A stretch of 64,000 nt of DNA from Macrotis lagotis (lineage: Eukaryota; Chordata; Mammalia; Peramelemorphia; Peramelidae). Location of the stretch: the NCBI RefSeq assembly GCF_037893015.1, contig NC_133659.1:12131225-12195224 (forward strand). Reading direction: 5' to 3'. The notes below the pieces were generated by a model. It was not told the DNA's origin and searched no databases. It saw nothing but the letters and a program-made list of their open reading frames with translations. This document shows, piece after piece, positions 10,425 to 22,519 of this stretch (the stretch's first letter is position 1; the number at the start of each line of letters is the position of its first letter). Made by a program: the position numbers and the translations under genes.

Positions 10425-10774
10425 AAGAAATGAGCTTCCTCAGCTAAGTATGACCTCTCAGAAATATTCACACTCTTTATTTTTTTAAATTTAAAGTCCT
10501 TCTGACTCTGACTCCAAAGTATCTTTCCAGACTGATTTCCCATCGCTCCCCTCATACACTCTATCTTCCAATTCAACTAGTCTGCTTGTAATTCTTTTTG
10601 CTATTCTTCTGTCTTCCATGTTTGTAACTTGACTTACCTCTAATACACTTACTCCTTCCCAAGTGTTACCTCTAAGAATTCCTAGTTTTCTTTATAGTTT
10701 AGCTCAGTTGGCACCTTCCATATGAAACCTTTTTCTAGTATAGCCAGTTGCTAATCCCTTTCTCCCTTTATAAT

Positions 10775-11012
10775 TTTGCTATTGCTTAGTCATTTCAGTC
10801 ACATCAGACTCTTTATAAGCCCGTTTGGAGCTTTCTTGGCAAAGACACTGGAGTGGTTTCACATTTCTTTCTCCAGTTCATTTTACAGATGAAGAAACTG
10901 AGGCAGACTGAGTGTCTTGCCCAGGGTCACAGAGTCTGAGGTCAGATTTGAAATCAGGTTTTTCTGACTCTGGGACCCACTCTCTATCCACAGTACCACC
11001 TAGCTGTCCCAT
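10775..11012 (-). mobile_element. Long-type marsupial SINE, antisense
   Basis: 'cttggcaaagacactggagtgg', 'ctttctccagttcattttacag' and 'ctatccacagtaccacctag' are the antisense signature of the longer marsupial SINE (MAR1-like). About 240 bp, old. Confidence 0.65.
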
Positions 11013-11125
11013 AATCACCCTTTTTATGTTCTCTCTAATTCTTATGCAACCTTATAGGTCTATGTTGTGAATCTTTTAAAAAATTAATCAATTTTAACAT
11101 CTATTTTTTAAAAAATTTGAGTTCC

Positions 11126-11525
11126 AGATGCTGAGCAAGATGAACAGAACCAGAAAAACACTTTACACCCTAACAGCAACATGGGGGTGATGATCAACTT
11201 TGATGGACTTACTCATTCCATCAGTGCAACAACCAGGGACAATTTGGGGCTCTCTGCAATGGAGAATACCATCTGTATCCAGAGAAAGAATTATGAAGTT
11301 TGAACAAAGACCAAGGACTATTACCTTTAATTGAGAAAAAATTGATATCTTATTGTCTGATCTTGGTATCTCATATACTTTATGTTTCTTCCTTAAGGAT
11401 ATGATTTTTCTCTCTCGTCACACTCAATTTGAATCAACGTATACCATGGAAACAATGGAAAGACTGGCAAACTGCCTTCTGAGATTGGGGGAAAAATTGT
11501 AAAATTCAAAATAAATAAAATCTTT
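11126..11525 (+). mobile_element. 5'-truncated L1 3' tail with 15-bp TSD
   Basis: The sense copy begins 'agatgctgagcaagatgaac', passes 'ctgtatccagagaaagaatt' and ends 'caaaataaataaaatcttt'. Perfect duplications (aaaaatttgagttcc at 11111-11125 and 11526-11540) frame it. Confidence 0.85.
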
Positions 11526-11644
11526 AAAAATTTGAGTTCCTTATTCTTTCTCTTTCTAGTCCCTTCCCTAACCATTGAGAAGTTTACAAAATGATGCCCA
11601 TCATTATACATGTGAAATTATTCAATATTTCCAACAATGTAAAA

Positions 11645-11740
11645 ACTAACAGACTGCCTTCTGTGGGGGTGGGGGAGGGAAGTGAGATTTGGGGAAAAAT
11701 TGTAAAACTAAAAATAAATAAAATCTTTCTTAAAAAACTA
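11645..11740 (+). mobile_element. Very short L1 3' tail
   Basis: About 90 bp of the same L1 terminus ('actgccttctgtgggggtgg' to 'aaataaataaaatctttc') with possible short repeats (aaaaacta) on both sides. Confidence 0.65.
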
Positions 11741-11947
11741 TTTCCATATTAATCATGTTGGGGGAAACAAAAGCAAGAAAAATATAGAAAAGAATCCGAG
11801 GTCTGGGATGGGGAGGAAAAAAACCCCAGTCTCTAGCATTTACCAATATCTGGAGTATAAATGCTCACATTGAACATTTAAGGATTGTTGGCTACAGGGG
11901 CTAACTATAGTACAATCCTGAAATAGATAAATTAGGAGCTCTTTTTT

Positions 11948-12093
11948 TTTAGGGTTTTTTTTTTTGCAAGGCAATGGGGTTAAGTGGCTTGCCCAAGACC
12001 ACACAGCTAGGTCATCATGAAGTGTCTGAGGCCAGATTTAAACTCAGGTCCTCCTGACTCCAGGGCTGGTGCTCTATCTACTGTCGGCCATAA
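11948..12093 (-). mobile_element. Short marsupial SINE
   Basis: Reverse copy from a T-rich tail and 'gcaaggcaatggggttaag' to 'gctctatctactgtcgg'; imperfect flanking repeat (taggagctctt/taggagttcta). Confidence 0.8.
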
Positions 12094-12229
12094 GCTAGGA
12101 GTTCTAAGAAAAACCTGTGTCTTCTTCTAACAAGCCCAAGATCTATGAAATTTCTCTCAAATTGGTATTGGCTCAAACCATAGCCATTTTGGTCCCTGAG
12201 GAGAGCTTTTACAATAGGTTAGATGTGGG

Positions 12230-12370
12230 GGGTGATCAAGTTCTCATTCTCCTCATTTGAATCAATATTATGTTCTTGTCATGTCATCATTTACTTAATG
12301 TCATGGTCTTCTTGAATTATGAAAGACAACACTCATCATCATCATCATCACTATCATAATCATCATCCTT
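12230..12370 (+). mobile_element. 3' part of long marsupial SINE with (CAT)n tail
   Basis: 'cttgtcatgtcatcatttac...ttcttgaattatgaaagacaac' followed by a CATCAT tail (12331-12368) corresponds to the 3' end seen at 35900-36030. Confidence 0.55.
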
Positions 12371-12839
12371 GGAAACCAGTGAAACGTGCTTTCCACTTGA
12401 AAAATCAGCCTTAAGGCTATAAATAGTGCCTTCCTTAATGTACTTGGGAATTCTTGCTCTCCCATGAGCCAAGTTTGCTCATCAGAAGCCTTTGTCCTAG
12501 TAGGGGAATCATATCACTGGTTGGCCAATTCTCCCTCAAAAGGATGACTGTTGATTTGACCTAATGTTGTCTTGTGCTCTGGCCTCTCCTCCCATGAAGA
12601 GAAGACTGAAATCTTTTTGTAGCCTTGCCTTTAGAACAATAGCCAAGTCACAGTAGTCTATTACTTGACCCTGAATCCCTTCTCTAAATGCACGTTTGTT
12701 TTCAAAAAAACAAAGTGTCCCTAGACTTCTGCTAAATTGAGGTCACAAAACATAATAGTTAAGTGATTCTGGACTTGAAAGTCAGGTAGACCTGTATTCA
12801 GATCCTCCCTTAGACAATTACTACTTCTTCAAGGTTATC

Positions 12840-14235
12840 TTCTTTAAGCTCCAGCCAGAGGTGTCATCCCTTTTCCTCTCAGCCAGTAAACTCCACTGGT
12901 TCCCCATTGCCAACTGATCCTGATCCCTCTCTTCTCATGAATATTCAGTCTTCCTATCTCCTAGCTATTTTCCTGCTGCCTACAAGTCCCCCTCATCCAA
13001 AAACAAAAATAAAACACTGCCACAGCAATAAAATCTTTCAAGATCCTATCTCTTTATTATCAACTTATATTTCTACTTCCTTTCTCAACCAAACTCCTTT
13101 GAAAAAGCTTGTATGTTCACTTCTATGTTCGAATCCTGGCAATCTGGTTCTCAAACTTATTCTTAACCAAAACTCCCTTCTCCAAAGTAACCAAAAAAGT
13201 GCCTTAATAATAGGAATGACCTACTCTCACTGCTCCTCCCCCTTCACTTCTCTGCTGCATTTGTCACTGTCTCCATCCAAGATCTTCTCTTCTCTCTGGT
13301 ATGGGGGACTCTTCTCTCTCTTGCTTCTCCTCCTGCCTGTCTGGTTGGGTTTTTTTTTTTTTTCAATTTTTTTTCCTGATTTGCCCCCACATTCCATAGA
13401 TAAATAGTAGGTACCAAACAGGAGGCTCAAGGCTCTGCCTTCAACCCTCTTTACTTTTTCTTCTCTATTCCCTCCCTCATCCCTCCCTTCCTCCCTTCCT
13501 TCCTCCCTTCCTTCCTCCCTCCCTCCCTCCCTTCCTTCCTCCCTCCCTTCCTTCCTTCCTTCCTTCCTTCCTTCCTTCCTTCCTTCCTTCCTTCCTTCCT
13601 TCCTTCCTTCCTTCCTCCTTCTTATTCCTCTGTCTCCCTTTTTTGCTCTTTTTTCATCCTCCTCTCTCCACTTCATCTATTCCCATGGATTCATGAATAA
13701 AATAAAATTCTCAGATAGGTATATCTAGTCTAAGTCCTTCTTAAATCCCCAACTATTTATCAGACAATTCAAACTTTATGTTCTACAGTCATCTAAACTC
13801 AACACATCTGTAACAAAACCCTTTATCTCACCCTCCCCTCCCTTTTGCAAACTTCCTTGTTGCTGCAGAGGGCACCTTTAATCTTTCAGTCACTTGGGTT
13901 TATAACTCTGGGGCCATTCTTGATTGAGCCTTACTCCCACCTAGTCTACATATTGAATCAATTGCTAAAGCTTATCATTTCTGGCCTGGTCAAACCCTCA
14001 TTGTCTGTGACCTCACCTATATCAATGACCTCTGATTTGGTTTCCCTCTCAAGCCTCTTTCTGCTTCTATTTGTCCACATAATTGCAAAAGTGATTTCCC
14101 TAAAATCTAGGTCTGATCATATACTCTTCTGACTCAACATCAGACTCCACCATCTTCCTATTACTTCCAGGATCAAAAGTAAACCACTCTATTTGACATT
14201 TAAATATAATGACCACTTGTTCCTTCCTTTTGTGG
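12840..14235 (+). mobile_element. Long sense L2 LINE ORF2 fragment
   Basis: The order follows L2: 'ctctctgctgcatttgtcact' (the RT-region LLHLSLS/AFVTV-like segment), 'ggccattcttgattgagcc', 'ctaggtctgatcatatactc' and 'cttccaggatcaaaagtaaa'. A T run and a TTCC microsatellite sit in the middle. No intact frame; the 166-residue frame at 12907-13407 is its remnant. Confidence 0.65.
13480..13620. repeat. (TTCC)n / (GGAA)n microsatellite
   Basis: About 140 bp, pure TTCC at 13545-13612 and imperfect TCCC/TTCC before it. Minus-strand frames rich in Gly-Arg-Lys-Glu are artefacts. Confidence 0.97.
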
Positions 14236-14975
14236 TGGACTTGAGGGGAGAAGTTCATCCAATCAATTATTTACTCCACTTGGTCCAGACACTTTTAATG
14301 GGCAGAATATATCTAGATTGACTCAATCAATTGGTCAGAGGGTTGGACAAGGCTTGGGCATTTCTGTTGAGTTAATAAATCATTGGCATTGAAGCTGGGT
14401 GTACCAGGAAGCCTGTTTGGGTGGGATGATAGACTTGAAGCTTGACTTGTATAAATCATGCCCTCAAATACCTGACTGCTTAGGGGTGGAAAACTCTAGT
14501 CAGGTCCCTGAAGATGAATCATTGGGGGAAAGTTCAGCCTCTTTTCTCTCCTTCATTGACTAGAGGAAGACCTTCTGGACATTGAAAGGTAAGAAGTGGG
14601 ACTTACCATCATCCTGTATCTGTAAGCAAGAACCAAAAGTAGACCCACTGAGGCAGTGCAGCTTCAAGACATAGTAAGGAGACCAAAAGAAAAGCCACAA
14701 CAATCCTAAGAACTCCAGGAATTCCTCACAAAGGTCTAAAAGTACCTTCCAGGAGCCAGGAGCCAGGGAGTATTTTTTGCTACCTGCATTCAGCAATATG
14801 TGGAGCCCAATTTCCCCAATGTATCACCAACTTTTAGAAGATGGATTGTACAACACTTTTTCTTATTCCATCCTAGTAAAACACCCCTCTCTAAAAGGTG
14901 GTTAAATCTGATTGACTACTTTTTATCAGCTAATAAACATTGGGAGACACACACTGGTGGGGGCTCATGAATTAT
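14236..14975. other. Unassigned repeat-like block, perhaps an LTR fossil
   Basis: It starts near 'tgtggtggacttgagggg' and has AATAAA-type signals near 14373 and 14932, the second shortly before the end. The organisation recalls an LTR, but ends and family are not visible. No coding content supported. Confidence 0.25.
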
Positions 14976-15049
14976 AAAATATTAAAAAGGTGTAGGTATC
15001 CAGTATCCCCTGCCCTTCAGAGTTAGCTACTAGGGCACTGAAAGTCAAG

Positions 15050-15275
15050 GCATTAGGAGTTGGGGGAGTGACTTCACTTTCCATCCTTCTTAATCTTTGT
15101 ATTCCCCTCTTTTATTTGCCAACCCAACCAGACTGGCATGCTCATCTCTTCTGACTTATCCATTAGACCATCAACTCCTCAAGGTCATGGACTGTCTTTT
15201 ACCTTTCTTTGTACCTCTAATGCTTAACACATAATTCCTGGAAGCTAATGAACTCTGATTGATTGATTAGATGAT
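15050..15275 (+). mobile_element. L2 LINE 3' tail
   Basis: 'aactcctcaaggtcatggactgtc', 'tttgtacctctaatgcttaa' and 'ctctgattgattgattag' follow the sense L2 terminus. Confidence 0.55.
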
Positions 15276-15769
15276 TTGCCTTGTTCTCATAATTGTATGA
15301 CTTAATTTCCAACCAGAATAGAGGCTTGGCCAGCCAAGCTATTTTGAAGCCAGTTGACTTTGGCAACTTCTGCTGGTGAGCTCAAGAAGGATGGTTCCAG
15401 CTGAGGCCTTGCTCCCAGAGATTAGGGTTGAGGGGACTATAACCACCACTACCACCACCACCTCCACCATCATCAACAACAACGACTACAGAAACTATAA
15501 CTACCAACCAACAATTTTGTAGAAGTATTAGCCTTCAGTTTATCTTTCAATGACTTGTGGAATGTAAAGAAAACAGCTGCCAGTCTGGAGCTTCGGAGTG
15601 ATGCAACATGTTGATCTAAAGCCTCTGTGAGGGTGGAAACTCCAGGAAATCCCCACCCACCTGAGAGTCCACCTGGGTCTTACAGGTTTCAACACTCCAG
15701 CTGGGATCTGGACCCAAAGTTGAAAGCTACCAAGAAGTCCAGAGCCCCAGGGTGATAGTGGAGGTCCTG

Positions 15770-15970
15770 AGAGATGGAGGGAAGGAGGAAAAGAGAGATT
15801 GAAGAAGGAAGGGAAAGATCTGAAGGAAGAGGGAGGGAGATGAGAGTGAGGAAAAGGAGAGGGCAGACAGATGGACACAGAAAGGAAGAAGTGAGAAAGA
15901 TTATGGAAAGAGAAGGAGAAACAAAGAGCCAGAGATAGAGAGAGAGATGCAGAGATAGATTGGGAGGGAC
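15770..15970. repeat. Purine-rich low-complexity tract
   Basis: About 200 bp of AG-rich sequence of GAAGGA/GAGAG type; the complementary pyrimidine frame is not a gene. Confidence 0.8.
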
Positions 15971-16029
15971 AAAGACAGAAGCTGTTAGCTTATCTGAAAG
16001 GGAAAGATGAAGCCCCTACCTCTACATGG

Positions 16030-16220
16030 TGTTTGGATAGGGCCCTGGACCTGGGTTCTTGGATACCTACTGAGGGTGTGACCTCAGAGAAATCACTTAA
16101 CCTCTTCAGACCTCAATTTTTCCTTCCATAAAATGGAAATAACATCATGTGGACTAAATGAGAGTATGTATGTGAAACTCATTACAAACCATACAGTCTT
16201 ATATAAATGGGGGTTGTTGT
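16030..16220 (+). mobile_element. MIR, sense
   Basis: 'tgacctcagagaaatcacttaacctcttc', 'tccataaaatggaaataac' and 'ggactaaatgagagtatgta' follow MIR order. Confidence 0.7.
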
Positions 16221-16629
16221 GATTGCTGTTATTAAAGGCAGCTAAGTGACACAGTGGAATTGGAAAGACTTGAGTTCTAGTCCTGCCCCATGACAGGCTC
16301 CATTTGTGGAGCACTGGCTGAATAAGAAGGCTATAAGAACCAGGCTAGGATTGCCCTCTATTGATCTCAGGAAGAGTCCCTTTATCACCTTTGAGGTCAT
16401 CACTGGTTTCTCCATAGTCTCATGGCCTTAGATGACAAGGAAACTTCCCCAGTACTTTTTTTAGCATAAGCTAGGATGATGGCTTCTACTTTGATCTCTA
16501 GTCACTGGTCCTGGGCTCACCCTACCTTAGGACCATACTCAGAGAGTTGATAGGACTCTTCTATGCTGAAAAATCACCAACCTGAAAGCCAAGAGACAGA
16601 ATCATAGACATTGAAAATTGGTTTTTTGA

Positions 16630-16790
16630 TTTGTTTGGTTTTTTTAGGTTTTTTTACAAAGCAAATGAGGTTAAGTAGCTTGCCCAAGGCCACACAACTA
16701 GGTAATTATTAAGTGTCTGAGACCGGATTTGAACTCAGGTACTCTTGACTCCAGGGCTGGTGCTCTATCCACTGTGCCACCTAGTCAACC
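16630..16790 (-). mobile_element. Short marsupial SINE
   Basis: Reverse copy between near-identical repeats (gacattgaaaattgg / gacattgagaattgg) on its two sides, a lightly diverged target-site duplication. Confidence 0.82.
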
Positions 16791-17589
16791 TGACATTGAG
16801 AATTGGGAGGGACTTTAGCCTCCATATTGTCCATCCATATCCAAAAGGAACCTCACTGATGACTTCCTGACAAGTGACCACCAATCTTCACCTGAAGACC
16901 TTGGGGAGTGGGGAGGGAAAACCCATCCCTTCTGAGGGCAGCCCAGTCTATTCCACCTGGGGATGTACCACATGGTTCAAGGAGCTTTTCCTGATCTCTG
17001 GTCTACAGAGACTTCTGCAGATACCCACCATGACTCCTAGCTCTGCCTCTGGGACCAAACACAACTGGCCTTTCTTCCATGAGTAAGCATTTCAGATATG
17101 GAAACAGAGCTCTTCCATCTTCCCCCTCCCCAAATCTGTTCTCTAGGCTAAGGACCTTCTACTGATGCCCTTCAGTATCCTGGCTGCTCTCCTCTGGACA
17201 CATTTTGGCTTTTCAATATGGTTCTGTTTAAACTGTGTGGCCTCATACTGAATACCATCTGGCTGACCTGGTCTGACCTGGTCTGACCAGGGCTGACCAG
17301 GGCAGAGTCCTGGAGGGGCAAACATCTCAGAGAATCTCTGAATTGAAGCCTTAGAAGGGAAGGAAGCTGTTGGTCAATCCAAACCAGAGCCAGAAGTCAT
17401 CAATAATCCTGTATTCTTTCTAGTTGTGGTTTTGCCTGAGTTCCCCAAGGGACTATGGGCACTTCCCTTAACCTCTCTATCTTACGTAATTTATATGGAA
17501 ATATAAAATGGTCAAAACAGAACATTTCTAACTACCCTTCTGGAGCAGCTACCCCCTTTTCTACCCCCATTGGCTGGTTCTTTTCAGAG

Positions 17590-17825
17590 CTCCATTTTAA
17601 GGAGAAGGTTGAGGCCAACCATGTTTGCCTTCCTCACCAGGCTGTTCTTCTGACTTTTCAGACTTTCTCTGTCTTCATCCCCATCCCTATCTAACTTTTC
17701 CAACTCCTTTTCTTTACTGTCCTCACCTATTAGAATGTAAACTCCTGGAGGGCAGAGGTGTCTTTCTTTTTGCTTCCTATTGTCTTCACAGAGTTCAGCC
17801 CACTTGACTGTTGACTTATATTAAG
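17590..17825 (+). mobile_element. L2 LINE 3' tail
   Basis: 'agaatgtaaactcctggagggcag...gtctttctttttgcttcc' is the sense L2 terminus. Confidence 0.6.
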
Positions 17826-18178
17826 TTCTTTCAGGGTATTTTTGCTTTGGGAAATGTGAACTTTAAAGAAGCCACACTCCAGAAAGGGGATGACACCAAC
17901 CAATACAGATACAATATTACATGATAAGCATACTAAAGAGTTCGGGAGGTGTGATGTCACATTTATTACAAATGTGGGGGTTGAGAAAAGGCTGCCTTGA
18001 ATAGGTACAATTTTAAGTGGAATAAATGGTATTTGACTTAAAAGGATGGGTAGGATGGCTTGTGATCCAGATCTGACATATTGCCTCACTTCTCTCACTT
18101 AATGGGGTCAGGAAATAGCCAAGAAGGAGGAATTCATTTATCTCCTCATTTATTTTTTCAACAAATATTTATCGATCT

Positions 18179-18700
18179 AACATGGATACATCATCATGGA
18201 TGGTCCCAAGGCCTTAAGGGCCAAGACTTGGAATCTAGCTTTATTTCTATTTCTAACACTTCTATCTATCTTGTAGTTGCCATCATGGATGGTATAAGGC
18301 CTTAAGAGTCAAGACTGAGATCTAGATTTATTTCTACTTCTAATGCTTCTATCTACCATGGATGGACCATCATGGATGGAACAAGACCTTAAGGGTTGAG
18401 ACTGGGCATCTAACTTTATTTCTACTTCTAACATGTCTAACTGCCATGGATGTACCATCAAGGATGGTGCAAGGCCTTAAGGGTCAAGACTGGGAATCTA
18501 CCTTTATTTCTATTTCTAATGTTCTATCTACCATGGATGTGCCATTATGGATGGAACAGGGCCTTAAGGGTCAAGCCTGGGAATTCAACTTTATTTCTAT
18601 TTCTAATGCTTCTAACTAGCATGAATGTGACATCAAGGATGGTACAAGGCTTTAAGGGTCAAGACTGGGAATCTAGATTTATTTTGACTTTCTACATGTT
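18179..18700. repeat. Minisatellite, six units of 87/88 bp
   Basis: Shared core 'caaggccttaagggtcaag' and 'tttatttctatttctaa' recur with the GCC of 'ggccttaa' (or its variant) at 18211, 18299, 18386, 18474, 18561 and 18649: spacings 88, 87, 88, 87, 88. Units also share 'ccatggatgtaccatcatgg'. Copies differ at roughly one base in ten by eye. Open frames across it are by-products. Confidence 0.93.
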
Positions 18701-19084
18701 CCTTGGTGACTCAGACTCAGTGATTCCAACTCACCAAGGCCTAGCAGAGCCTGACCTTTCCAGCTTTTCCGAGAAACCTGGGGAACATCACTGATAGCCA
18801 GCATTTGCTTAATGTTTCTTGGCAACTCCACGATTCTCCTTCTGAGGCTTCCGGATCAGAAAGCCCTCAGCCTGGCAACCATTTTAATTTCATTAGCCTC
18901 AGGTGTCTTGGCAATGAATAAAATAAATAAAGTTACTTTTGCAAAGCCACAGCCCAGCTCCTAATGGTCTATTTCTGAGTAAGACTTCTCAGGAGCAGGA
19001 TTTTAGGCAGGGGTGATGTAAGGAGATACCAGAGGGATGTGGGTGGGCTGGTCTGGCTCATTCTGGTTTTCCTTCCCGCACTTA

Positions 19085-19310
19085 TTTAGAAAACTTTTAT
19101 TAAGCACTTACTGGTTACCCAAATTGTTTTACATAATTGGGGGTGAAACAAAGGTAGAAAAATAATGTTAATTTATTTAAAAAAATTCTTTAGTAAGTAC
19201 TTCCCAAATACTAGGCATCAGGAATATAGAAGCAAATAATCTCTCCTCTCAGGGAGTTTAAAATCTAGTGGAGGCCTGGGAAACAATAGTAGGCACTAAA
19301 ACCAGAAGAC
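19085..19310 (-). mobile_element. L2 3' tails, antisense
   Basis: Two adjacent blocks, 'cttttattaagcacttactgg' and 'aatactaggcatcaggaatatag...ctctcagggagtttaaaatc', are antisense L2 termini. Confidence 0.5.
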
Positions 19311-19499
19311 TAGATCTAATATATACACATGTATACACACAAACAAAATAATTTTCAGATCACTAGCCAATGGGGAAAGGACCAAAAATTTAGAGTTGGA
19401 CAGAATATTAGGGATAATTGAGTCTAACTCCCTCATTTTACACTTAAGGAAATAGAAATCTAAAGAAGTTAAATGACTTGCACAGGGTCATATAATACT

Positions 19500-19801
19500 T
19501 GTCCTTCATTTCTGAAGAAGACCTTGACATCAGGGAAATGATGCCATGACAAACACATGAATAGTGTTTGAGTGATGGAATGCTGTGCTAAATCACCTTT
19601 CTCACTTTCTCCTCCAGAACCATCTGGGTCCGCTGGCCAGATATGGATCAGGATAACTAGAGATGGTCCTGGATGCGAAGCAATCAGGGTTTAGTAGCTT
19701 GCCCAAGGTTATAGTTAGTAAATATCAGAGGATGAATTTGAACTCCCTTCCTCCTGATCCCAAGGTCAGTGCTCTATCCACTTTGCCACCTAGCTGCCCT
19801 A
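19500..19801 (-). mobile_element. Long marsupial SINE (MAR1-like), antisense
   Basis: About 300 bp from 'ttgtccttcatttctgaagaag' through 'ccatctgggtccgctggcc' and 'tagtagcttgcccaaggtta' to 'ctttgccacctagctgccc', the reverse of the copy at 35713-36030. Confidence 0.75.
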
Positions 19802-19989
19802 CAGGATCATATGGCTATTAGACAACAGAACTGGGATCTGAATGCAGATTTGGACTCCATTTCCAGAACTCATTCCATGAATTTTGCTGAAATAGTCGAA
19901 TAAGTAGAAGAGAACAGGCTTGATTATCTTTGGGCCTATGACAAGCTTCTCTTGGAAGTAAACACCCATCTTTTAAAAATCAACATCTA

Positions 19990-20157
19990 GGGGCGGCTAG
20001 GTGGCATGGTGGATAAAGCACAGGCCCTGGAGTCAGGAGTACCTGGGTTCAAATCTGGTCTCAGCCACTTAATAATGACCTAGCTGTGTGGCCTTGGGCA
20101 AGCCACTTAACCCCATTTGCCTTGCAAAAAAATAAACCTAAAAAAAAAATTGGAAAA
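19990..20157 (+). mobile_element. Short marsupial SINE with 15-bp TSD
   Basis: Near-complete copy, 'ggggcggctaggtggcatgg' to 'gccttgcaaaaaaataaacc' and an A-rich tail, flanked by aaaaatcaacatcta at 19975-19989 and 20158-20172. Confidence 0.92.
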
Positions 20158-20172
20158 AAAAATCAACATCTA

Positions 20173-20970
20173 CTCATGGTGTTTCAAGACTGGGACAGCT
20201 AACCACCTAAAAGAATAATAAAGATAATTGTTGTTAATTATAGCTCCCATTTATCTAGTCCTTACGCTATATCAGTCACTGTGTGAAGCCTTGGACTAGC
20301 AAGGATAAGAGATGTCGTCAGGGGAACGATGCTGGGAAGGGAAGGCAAGCTGAGCCTGTGGAGAGGGTGAGGGATACAGGTAGCTAACCCGTTGACTTTG
20401 ACTGCATCCTGATGATGTGGGGGGGAAGTGACAAAGGATGCCAGAACATGAGGGGAGCACCTTGTTGATTCAGGGGATGACATGCCCAAGAGTCACATGG
20501 GGAGGACAGGCGTGGAGGAATTGTGATTCATATCAAAAAAAGGAATGTTTAAATCCATGAAACCCTGCATCCACCTGAATATTTTGAACATTTCACATAT
20601 GCTCTATTTATCTCACGGGGCTGTGTAAGAGAACGTAAAATCACTATAAACAGGCCTCAGCTATTATTATTTTATTATGTGTATGTGAGTAACTTAATTG
20701 AATCTAAAAATACTCAGCTAGAATCTGGGACACTTATTTTTGGCGATTCTTCCCAGAAACTAAGACACATGCCTTCATCCTCAGTTTCCTAAAGAGATCC
20801 TGGGAAAGGCTGCATGAGGCTCTGGGGAAGAAGGGGTGAGGCCCCTTTTTTCCTAAGAAAACTGAGTGTGATGAGGAGTCAAAGGGGTGACAGTAGAGAA
20901 CTCTGGCTTCCAGGAATGGCTTTGTCACTCAGTTAAGAAATAGTACCTGACCCTTTGGTACTTTTGAGGT
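20173..20970. other. Unique intergenic stretch
   Basis: No recognised repeat or coding region was seen; the small minus-strand frames carry no recognisable domain. Confidence 0.4.
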
Positions 20971-20974
20971 GCAG

Positions 20975-21245
20975 AGCTAAAGAGGCAGAGAGGGAGAAAG
21001 AGACAGAAGCAAGGAGAAAAAGATAGAAGAGAGGAGAGACAGACAGACAGATGAAGAGATGGAGAAGGGCAGACAGACAGGCATATAAATACAGATAGAG
21101 AGACAGAGATATAGGTACAGACTGGCAGAGATGGAGACAGAGAGACAGTAACAGAGATAGAGAGAGAGATAAGAGACAGACAGAGAAAGAGTCAGAAAAT
21201 GACAGAAACAGAGAGACAAAGATACAGAGAAAAAGAGATGAAGAC
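20975..21245. repeat. CAGA/GAGA-rich purine tract
   Basis: Degenerate AGAGACAG-type repeat of about 270 bp. Confidence 0.9.
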
Positions 21246-21669
21246 GGAGCTAGATTTCAGGCACTGCTAATGTATATGGTTTGGGGAGAGGGGAAGAAAG
21301 GGGCCAGTTTGGAAGTTCTCACCTCCTCCCTAGCCATATGAGAAATTCAGCAACACAGAACTATCTCAGATAAAGCATTGAATAGGTCATTCAAGGGACT
21401 ATGGAAAAGGAATGTCACTTTGGTCCCGTGCTCCATAAGGAAGGAACCTCAATGATCATCTAGGCCAGTCTTTATCTTACAAGGTAGAGCACATACCTGA
21501 GAAGTGGTGATTTGGACTTTTCTCCAAGTCCTCCAGTGATGGGAAGCTACCATCGCTCACGACAGGCTGACCCATTTCATTCTGACTTTCTTCTAATTGA
21601 TAGGAGGTGATTCTTTAATTGACAAATCTAAATCGGTCTCTGTTACTTCCACCCATAGTTCCTAGTTTG

Positions 21670-22290
21670 AGGAAATATAGAAATAATAAAATATATACTT
21701 AATTTTTTAAATCCAATTTTATTTTCAACTCTGAATTCTTTTCCTCTCCTTATTGAGAAAGGAAGAAAAAAATATCTATTACAATTAAGCAAAACAAATT
21801 CCCTTATTGACTCTGATCAAATAAATTTCTCAATCTGCTTTACTTCTCTATGTGACCAGTGTCATTAAAAGTCCTCGAAAATTGTGACTGATCATTGTGC
21901 TGATTAGATTTTCTAAGTTGTTTTTTTTGGGGCGGGGCATTGCAAGGCATTGGGGTTAAGTGGCTTTCCCAAGGCCACACAGCTAGGTATTTATGAAGCA
22001 TCTGAGGTCAGATTTGAATTCAGGTCCTCCTGACTCCAGGGTTGTTGCTCTGTCCACTGCACCACCTAGCCACCCCAATTTCCTAAGTCTTTTAAAGTTT
22101 TTTTTTTACAATATTGTCATTATTATAAAAATGGTCTCCTGGTTCTACTTGCCTCACCTTGTGCCATTTCATACAAAACTTTTCAGGTTTTTCTGAAACC
22201 ATTCCCTTTATCATTTCTTATAGCACACTGGCATTCCATCGTATTCATCAATCACACCTTGTTCAACCATTCCTCAATTGAGAGACATCC
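21670..22290 (-). mobile_element. L1 3' region, antisense, split by a SINE
   Basis: 'tccaattttattttcaactctg', 'cactggcattccatcgtattc' and 'ccattcctcaattgagagaca' are the reverse complement of the end of marsupial L1 ORF2. A SINE splits it at about 21920-22075. Confidence 0.65.
21920..22075 (-). mobile_element. Short marsupial SINE inside L1
   Basis: Reverse copy, 'attgcaaggcattggggttaag' to 'ccacctagccacccc', with imperfect flanks ('ttttctaagttgtttt' / 'tttcctaagtctttt'). Confidence 0.85.
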
Positions 22291-22299
22291 CTTCAGTTT

Positions 22300-22475
22300 C
22301 ATGGTGGGTAGACAGATGGCACAATGAAAAGAACACTGGATGGGGAATCAGGGAGTCTCATCTTCAAGAATTCAAATCTGATCTCAGATACTTCCCAGTT
22401 GTGTACTCTTGGATAAGTCACTTCACCCTTTTTGTCTCAATTTCTTCATCTGTAAAATGATAGGAGGAAGACAGC
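22300..22475 (+). mobile_element. MIR/CORE-SINE, sense
   Basis: 'gaattcaaatctgatctcagatac', 'ggataagtcacttcaccc' and 'ttcatctgtaaaatgatagg' in order. Confidence 0.7.
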
Positions 22476-22519
22476 TAATTTAAATTCATCAGACTGTCAT
22501 TCTCAAACTGATAAATAAT

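Noticed and set aside
12907-13407. 166-residue plus-strand frame
   Set aside because: It falls within decayed L2 LINE sequence, not a host gene.
13227-13676. 149-residue minus-strand frame rich in GRKE
   Set aside because: Translation of the GGAA microsatellite.
18179-18700. CRISPR-like regular repeat array
   Set aside because: The units are contiguous diverged tandem copies with no unique spacers, in a eukaryotic genome; a minisatellite explains them.
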